From a virus, in the IMG/VR virus record IMGVR_UViG_3300037847_004331, positions 1 to 33,590 of that record: DNA of 33,590 bases; one strand, written 5' to 3'. This document shows, in pieces, positions 29,650 through 33,590 of the stretch. A model generated the notes under the pieces. It saw only the letters and a list, made by a program, of their open reading frames with translations, was not told the origin of the DNA and did no database searches. Position numbers and translations under genes: made by a program. How positions within the stretch are numbered: the stretch's first letter is position 1; every line of letters starts with the position of its first letter.

Positions 29650-30363
29650 TTATAATTTCATTAAAAGATTAAAGGCAGTATGTCCGCCCAAAACAATGCC
29701 GCATCCTAGGGCCTGCCTTTTAAAATGTTTTGCGTAAGCCGCAGCATAAGCAGTAGGAGAAATTCCGCAGCCGACTTGCATTCCAAAAACTCTAAATTTT
29801 TTACCAACAAACCACATTACCCCAGCGTCTGTATGATGATGGCCGCATACGCTTGATACCATATTGTTGCGGGCCTTCATAAAAGCTTTTGATCCTTCTC
29901 CATGCTCGTATAAAACATTGTCATACTCAATGGATTCAATCCAATTCCACCCTGGAGTTCCTAAAACATCATTATACCCTTTGATCCATTTTTGAGGCAC
30001 TCCTGCGGTAAACATTTTTCGAGATGCCATGCGATCGTGATTCCCTACGCATACGTCAGCTTTTGGAAATGCTTCGTACCATCTAGATACTTTTTTTATT
30101 GCAAGATTTAACTCGTCTTTGCTTGACATTCCGTCCGGATCGTGTTCGTGATAGCTCCATCCGTGCGAGTCAATGATGTCTCCAATAAAAATTACTTGAT
30201 TACAATTGTATTTTGAGTAAGCATTTTTGCAAAATTCGAGATATTTATTGTGGGTAAAAGGCTCGTGAAGATCTCCAATTATCAAAATCCTTCTCTCTTC
30301 CTTTATTAAATTGTAATAGGCGCTGAGTAATCTTCCTGAAATTCTTGGCCTAATTTGTTTCAT
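29650..30363 (-). CDS. Metallophosphoesterase
   Basis: A 237-residue calcineurin-like phosphoesterase with all metal-binding blocks: GDLH (30-33), GDIIDSH (61-67), GNHD (107-110) and GHHHT (174-178), plus the histidine in LYEHGEG (154). It probably hydrolyses a phosphodiester or phosphomonoester; phage members are often thought to act on DNA ends or nucleotides, but the substrate is not readable. It is coupled by ATGA to the small basic protein upstream and is followed by a transcription break, so it appears to be the last gene of the lysis-side unit. Confidence 0.85.
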   Translation of the reverse strand: MKQIRPRISGRLLSAYYNLIKEERRILIIGDLHEPFTHNKYLEFCKNAYSKYNCNQVIFIGDIIDSHGWSYHEHDPDGMSSKDELNLAIKKVSRWYEAFPKADVCVGNHDRMASRKMFTAGVPQKWIKGYNDVLGTPGWNWIESIEYDNVLYEHGEGSKAFMKARNNMVSSVCGHHHTDAGVMWFVGKKFRVFGMQVGCGISPTAYAAAYAKHFKRQALGCGIVLGGHTAFNLLMKL

Positions 30364-30500
30364 GATTTTTTTCCTTGGCCTCGGTATTTTTTATGGTAAA
30401 GCTTTGAGGATTTAAGCTTTGAAGATTTACTTTTGGAGTGAATCCCTGGCCTTTTTTTCTTCTTTTTTTCTCTGTAAATAAAGATTGCATTTCGAGCCAC
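30360..30500 (-). CDS. Small basic protein, 46 aa, GTG start
   Basis: A 46-residue, extremely basic protein: after MARNAIFIYREKKKKKRPGI it continues HSKSKSSKLKSSKLYHKKYR and ends GQGKK. The KRPG(I/V)HSK(S/T)K.SK.K.SKLY.KKYRGQG core is a motif I recall in tiny Bacteroidota phage proteins. The GTG at 30500 forms a TAGTG junction with the holin stop, and the TGA overlaps the ATG of the metallophosphoesterase, so the frame is locked in on both sides. A competing ATG-initiated frame in the same region lacks the family motif. Nucleic-acid binding is plausible. Confidence 0.75.
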   Translation of the reverse strand: MARNAIFIYREKKKKKRPGIHSKSKSSKLKSSKLYHKKYRGQGKKS

Positions 30501-30913
30501 TATTTATGTAATTTATTTCCGAATACTTTCTCCGCTCCTCTAGAGCCAAAATAAGCGCCTACAATGAGCTGCAATACTCCCGATATATTATCGAGCGGAT
30601 AATCTAAATACCAGCCTAAAACGTAGCTCAAACTGAAAAAAACAAGGGTAAGCGGCCTTACGTTCGTAGCGAGCCATGAGCCCGATCTTGCGTCTGCCTC
30701 CCATCTTTTGGTAATTCCGTCAAATTCGTGGATTTCTTGATCGAGTTTCCGTAACGCAATCTCCTTATCAGCGTCTGACATTTCAGAGCCACCAATAAGA
30801 GCCCTAACAATATTACCAGCAGGGGAGTCGCCAGCAAGGCTACCGACAACTTGAGGAATCTTTTCAAGTAAAAAGCTACCAACTTTTGTGTCTTTGAATT
30901 TTTTCTTCTTCAT
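30500..30913 (-). CDS. Holin-like membrane protein
   Basis: A 137-residue protein. The cytoplasmic N-terminal half (KFKDTKVGSFLLEKIPQVVG, then DKEIALRKLDQEIHEFDG) is followed by RWEADARSGSWLATNVRPLT and two hydrophobic segments, about 86-104 and 110-125, ending AYFGSRGAEKVFG. The (R)W..D..S.SWL.(K/T)N(V/I)RPL.L.F pattern and the terminal FG.RG.EK match the GTA-type 3TM holin family. It follows the M15 endolysin gene by 23 bases, a normal lysis cassette. A second, truncated copy lies at the left edge. Confidence 0.8.
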   Translation of the reverse strand: MKKKKFKDTKVGSFLLEKIPQVVGSLAGDSPAGNIVRALIGGSEMSDADKEIALRKLDQEIHEFDGITKRWEADARSGSWLATNVRPLTLVFFSLSYVLGWYLDYPLDNISGVLQLIVGAYFGSRGAEKVFGNKLHK

Positions 30914-30936
30914 ACTCTAAGGTTTTACCCACCGTG

Positions 30937-31311
30937 TTAGTAAGTCCAGATGACATGCTGCGATTTATCATTTGCGTTGTCAACGTGGATGAAAGAATCT
31001 GATACGCCGAATCTTGTAAATCCTGCCTCAAGCAAAGCTGAGAGAATCTTGTATCTTTCTCGCGATGAATTGCAGGCAATATCGGCCGCATTTCCCGTAA
31101 GGTGCGCTGATCTTGTCGGTTTTTTGCCGAGTCTCTTGTATATGGATTCGTGGTGCGCTTGAGTTCTATATCCTGAATTGATTTTAAATGAAACTCCAGC
31201 AGCTCCTCTTGCCACATCCAGCATCTCCAAAAAGTCAGAATCCATATTACGACCACTCCCAGGTAAATCAGGCGAGTCAAATTCATTTATTTTAAAATAT
31301 TTTAGGGCCAT
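30937..31311 (-). CDS. M15 peptidase endolysin
   Basis: A 124-residue Peptidase_M15-type enzyme with the zinc motif SAHLTGNAADI (His70, Asp77) and FIHVD (His109, Asp111), and the substrate-side INSGYRT near 45-50. Such short M15 proteins cut peptidoglycan cross-bridge or stem peptides (L,D- or D,D-peptidase) and serve as phage endolysins. There is no signal peptide, so release to the periplasm needs the holin. It overlaps the 38-residue membrane protein upstream by 10 bases and precedes the holin gene, forming the lysis cassette. Confidence 0.85.
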   Translation of the reverse strand: MALKYFKINEFDSPDLPGSGRNMDSDFLEMLDVARGAAGVSFKINSGYRTQAHHESIYKRLGKKPTRSAHLTGNAADIACNSSRERYKILSALLEAGFTRFGVSDSFIHVDNANDKSQHVIWTY

Positions 31312-31418
31312 ATTGTAATTAAATATAATACCGAAGTTACAAAAAGTAAAATTAATAATTTGTTTTGTAACTCGAGATTATTCCAAGCCGTTTTTAATTT
31401 GTTAATATACTTTCTCAT
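31302..31418 (-). CDS. 38-aa single-span membrane protein
   Basis: A 38-residue ORF starting MRKYINKLKTAWNNLELQNK followed by a hydrophobic span LLILLFVTSVLYLITIW. Its ATG overlaps the stop of the 24-codon ORF upstream (ATGA), and its stop lies 10 bases inside the M15 gene (ATGGCCCTAA). A basic N-terminus and one C-terminal span suggest a type II-anchored lysis helper (pinholin, antiholin or spanin-like). The tight double overlap supports expression; the function is inferred from context. Confidence 0.65.
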   Translation of the reverse strand: MRKYINKLKTAWNNLELQNKLLILLFVTSVLYLITIWP

Positions 31419-31489
31419 TTTATAAAACATATTGGGCAGTTTACGCAAATTGCGCATCCTTCTATTTTATGTAAAAATTTTGTTTTCAT
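31415..31489 (-). CDS. Possible 24-aa Cys-rich peptide
   Basis: A 24-codon ORF, MKTKFLHKIEGCAICVNCPI then CFIK, with four cysteines spaced like a zinc knuckle (C..C..C..C). It begins 5 bases after the stop of the 136-residue membrane protein and ends in an ATGA overlap. Size makes it uncertain, but it fits the packing. Confidence 0.35.
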   Translation of the reverse strand: MKTKFLHKIEGCAICVNCPICFIK

Positions 31490-31494
31490 GATTT

Positions 31495-31905
31495 TCAATT
31501 ATTTTCTTTACAATTACATTTTTTATCGTCGAAATCCATGGCCGCCTTTAAAATGATTTTGTCCATCATGTTGTCTTGATTTTCAATCATTTGCTTTTGT
31601 AGATTGATTACCATTTCTTCAAGCCTATCTTTTGCAGATACTAAAAGCTGGATTTGACTTTCTTTTTTATCTAGAGAGTTTTTAAGCGATTCGATATCGT
31701 CAGGCTTTGTTCCTGTAATTGATGAAATTATGATCGGAATGCTGGCTGCAATTGTTCCGATCAACATCATTACTACCTCTTTGTTTGAATCTAATACCGG
31801 AAATTGTAAAAGCGTTACAATGATCCCGATTACAAACAAAAAAATAAAAAGCGATCCTGCGTAATGCCTAATTTCTTTCGCTACTCCATTTTTTGGTAAA
31901 TTCAT
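31495..31905 (-). CDS. Two-span membrane protein with coiled coil
   Basis: A 136-residue protein. After a basic N-terminus come hydrophobic spans at about residues 18-35 (LFIFLFVIGIIVTLLQF) and 45-63 (MMLIGTIAASIPIIISS). Then follows a long charged coiled coil from about 70 to 120 (DIESLKNSLDKKESQIQLLV and onward), ending in KCNCKENN. It lies in the lysis cassette with ATGA coupling to the 48-residue protein upstream. The layout suits a holin or an i-spanin-like protein. The exact role cannot be fixed from sequence alone. Confidence 0.65.
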   Translation of the reverse strand: MNLPKNGVAKEIRHYAGSLFIFLFVIGIIVTLLQFPVLDSNKEVVMMLIGTIAASIPIIISSITGTKPDDIESLKNSLDKKESQIQLLVSAKDRLEEMVINLQKQMIENQDNMMDKIILKAAMDFDDKKCNCKENN

Positions 31906-32048
31906 TTTGTCTTTTGATATATTTGAATTATTACTAAAATCAACGTTAAAACTAAAACGGCAGTTTGTAAGTACATATTAACTTGCGGCATTGAACTAAA
32001 TATTAACGCAAATGCTGAAAGTCCGTATGTCCTTAAATCCTGTATCAT
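31902..32048 (-). CDS. 48-aa two-span membrane protein
   Basis: A 48-residue ORF with two short hydrophobic segments, YGLSAFALIFSS and LQTAVLVLTLILVIIQI, and a basic C-terminus. Its ATG overlaps the LamG stop (TAATG) and its TGA overlaps the next ATG (ATGA), so it is locked between both genes. It is likely a small holin or antiholin of the lysis cassette. No family recognised. Confidence 0.65.
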   Translation of the reverse strand: MIQDLRTYGLSAFALIFSSMPQVNMYLQTAVLVLTLILVIIQIYQKTK

Positions 32049-33590
32049 TACAATCCGTAAGTTGATTTAGTTGCATTATATTCAGCTAATACTTCACTTG
32101 CTGATAATGTTTTGTTAAATATTTTAAATTGTCCGAAATCTATATCTGTATGAAAATTATTTACTCCTGCCCATCTTCCTAATTGCATTGTGCCTGTATT
32201 AGAAAATGAGCCAATATTTGTTGCAGTACCATCTAATACTGTAGCAGACAAACTTCCGTTTTTGTAATATTTTACTGTATCGTTAATACCATCACAAGTA
32301 AACACTATATGCGTCCAAGTATTAGCCGCCATTCCTGAAGATACGCTTGTTGTTCCTTGCGCTACAGAACTACCATTACCAACGTAAAAAATCCAATTAC
32401 CATTTGATGCCAAATAACCCAAAAGAAAACTTGCGCTATATTCGTGTCCATTTGTAGTGTCATTTATAAAATACTTGTTAGTTGAAGGTAGTGAAACGAA
32501 TCTAATGTATGCACTAATTGTAAATTCTTCTAATCCTGTATTTTTAAAAGTTGTGTCTATATGGTCGTTTGATCCATCAAGGTCGAAATAAGCAGGCGAA
32601 GTTGCACTAAAACTTGCACCATCTATTGTTGCGTGATAGGTATTAGGATAATTATTCTTTGTAGCTAGATAGTTTTGTGCTACTTGGGCAGGATTTAGTG
32701 TTGCGCTATATATTTTTACTTGTCCTATCTTACCTGTAAAAAATTCACTTGTACCTGCTTGATTACCTATGGTTATGTCAGTTGTACCTGCATCATTAAT
32801 GGTTTCACTTGCACTTGCTGTATTATCTATCAAACCATTTACATATATTTTAGCTTCACCTGCTGCTCTTGTATATAGAAAATAAAACCAAGTATTAGCT
32901 GTAAATGTCTGTGTGCTTTCTATCGAAAAGTTTCCACTACCTCTTTCTAATACCATTAATTTGTTGCTACTTGATATTTGTATTTGAAAAGCCCTATTGC
33001 TACCTGTTGTAAATTTACCAATTAAAACTTTATCATTTGCAAGGGTTTCTATATTTGCCCACATTCCTATTGAGTATGTTTCGCTTGAAAAATCAACAGG
33101 CGCTGAAGCTGTTGCACTTACTGTTATCGTATCATTACTTCCATCGAAATCAAAAAAGTTACCTAACTCTTTGTCAAAACTTGCGCCATTTACAGTACCA
33201 TTATTACTTCCTGCGCTATCTGACCAAGTACCACTTGTATAATTAGCAGCATCTAAATTCATTGCTAAATTTGTAGAATAAATAGAATCATAACTTAAAA
33301 AACAATCTGATCTAAAGTTTTGCGCTATTTCTGATGCGGTCAAAGCAGCATTGTAAATTCTTATGACACTCATTTTGCCATCAAATTTTCCTGTTTCGTT
33401 GTGGTAAGCACCTACGTTTACTCCTGATGATGTAGAATGAAATCCACTTGCTGCTGATGATGTGTCTGTTAAAGTACCATTAACATATAATCTATTTTTT
33501 CTATCGCTACTTGATTGAGTAAGCACAAGGTGATCCCACTCTCCTATTCCATTTGTTGTAACATTGTTAAGACCTGCTACAGTACTTGCA
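32048..33590 (-). CDS. Second LamG-repeat adhesin (5' end outside window)
   Basis: An open frame from the right edge to the stop at 32048, at least 513 residues; the apparent GTG start at 33526 is internal, since the frame is open and LamG-like (NGIGEWDHLV) up to the edge. It contains the end of one LamG domain and two complete ones, with the same W.H(L/I)V.T, (K)(I/Y)Y.NG, FTGKIGQVKIY and AQNYLATKN.YPN signatures as the protein at 229-3009. It is probably also a glycan-binding fibre. Unlike the first copy it is followed by the lysis cassette. DNA at about 33310-33560 is nearly identical to about 2170-2425. Confidence 0.85.
   Translation of the reverse strand, partial: ASTVAGLNNVTTNGIGEWDHLVLTQSSSDRKNRLYVNGTLTDTSSAASGFHSTSSGVNVGAYHNETGKFDGKMSVIRIYNAALTASEIAQNFRSDCFLSYDSIYSTNLAMNLDAANYTSGTWSDSAGSNNGTVNGASFDKELGNFFDFDGSNDTITVSATASAPVDFSSETYSIGMWANIETLANDKVLIGKFTTGSNRAFQIQISSSNKLMVLERGSGNFSIESTQTFTANTWFYFLYTRAAGEAKIYVNGLIDNTASASETINDAGTTDITIGNQAGTSEFFTGKIGQVKIYSATLNPAQVAQNYLATKNNYPNTYHATIDGASFSATSPAYFDLDGSNDHIDTTFKNTGLEEFTISAYIRFVSLPSTNKYFINDTTNGHEYSASFLLGYLASNGNWIFYVGNGSSVAQGTTSVSSGMAANTWTHIVFTCDGINDTVKYYKNGSLSATVLDGTATNIGSFSNTGTMQLGRWAGVNNFHTDIDFGQFKIFNKTLSASEVLAEYNATKSTYGL

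Noticed and set aside
30876-31286. A 136-codon minus-strand ORF nested over the M15 gene, with a hydrophobic N-terminus, as a possible embedded spanin
   Set aside because: No lipobox at its cysteines, Arg/Gln-rich remainder without a recognisable fold, and the M15 frame fully explains the DNA. It could still be tested, but I see no family match.
31336-31371. Perfect 9-bp inverted repeat GTTACAAAA ... TTTTGTAAC
   Set aside because: It falls inside the 38-residue membrane protein ORF, has no U-tract in the transcript direction, and is better explained as coding sequence; an RNA structure role remains only a possibility.
1-33590. Circular joining of the two window ends
   Set aside because: The holin frame at the left edge and the LamG frame at the right edge do not continue one another in content, so the window is a cut piece, not a closed circle.
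1-33590. tRNA genes, CRISPR arrays, integrase, att sites, insertion sequences
   Set aside because: None was seen on reading both strands; a tRNA scan could not be run.

Overview
This 33.6 kb window reads as one AT-rich tailed-phage (siphovirus-like, HK97-type capsid) genome segment. Every credible gene lies on the minus strand, so transcription runs from the right edge to the left. The small-gene families, the scaffold, tail-chaperone and tail proteins, and the lack of obvious Shine-Dalgarno sequences suggest a phage of Bacteroidota, probably a (marine) flavobacterium; this rests on family recollection, not on a search. Both edges cut through genes, so the piece is not a closed genome. I saw no integrase, tRNA, CRISPR array or insertion sequence.

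Layout in transcription order (right to left): (1) 33590-32048, a LamG-repeat adhesin cut by the edge. (2) 32048-30360, a tightly coupled lysis cassette of tiny membrane proteins, an M15 endolysin, a holin-like protein and a small basic protein. (3) 30363-29650, a metallophosphoesterase. (4) 29522-25711, an early/replication block: HTH protein, OB-like proteins, a DnaA-domain-IV-like protein, and a replication initiator whose coding sequence carries two arrays of four 11-bp iterons beside an AT-rich stretch (a lambda-like origin inside the initiator gene). (5) 25582-24275, a NinG-like HNH protein, a sigma-like factor and a Cys-containing protein. (6) 24288-21872, a DNA-modification module: ParB-like protein, TET/JBP dioxygenase and C5-cytosine methyltransferase, with a second, overprinted reading frame inside the methyltransferase. 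(7) 21882-20424, terminase small (DUF5681-like) and large subunits. (8) 20368-11646, tail genes: chaperone with a probable -1 frameshift extension, completion proteins, Ig-like protein, large tail proteins, tape measure. (9) 11643-4231, head genes: XkdF-like protease with extra domains, scaffold, decoration-like protein, major capsid, tail-tube-like protein, portal, connector. (10) 4228-1, fibre and adhesin genes ending in a second LamG giant and a second holin copy cut by the left edge.

Genes overlap mostly by ATGA, TAATG or TAGTG junctions, so most of the genome is translationally coupled. Clear breaks with hairpins or spacer DNA occur at about 7.2, 7.84, 9.87, 20.39, 25.63 and 29.58 kb. 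Three of these spacers share a CAATCGTTTA/TATA-like element just upstream of a start codon, a candidate phage promoter. The strongest leads are the methyltransferase/TET/ParB module with its overprinted ORF, and the iteron origin.
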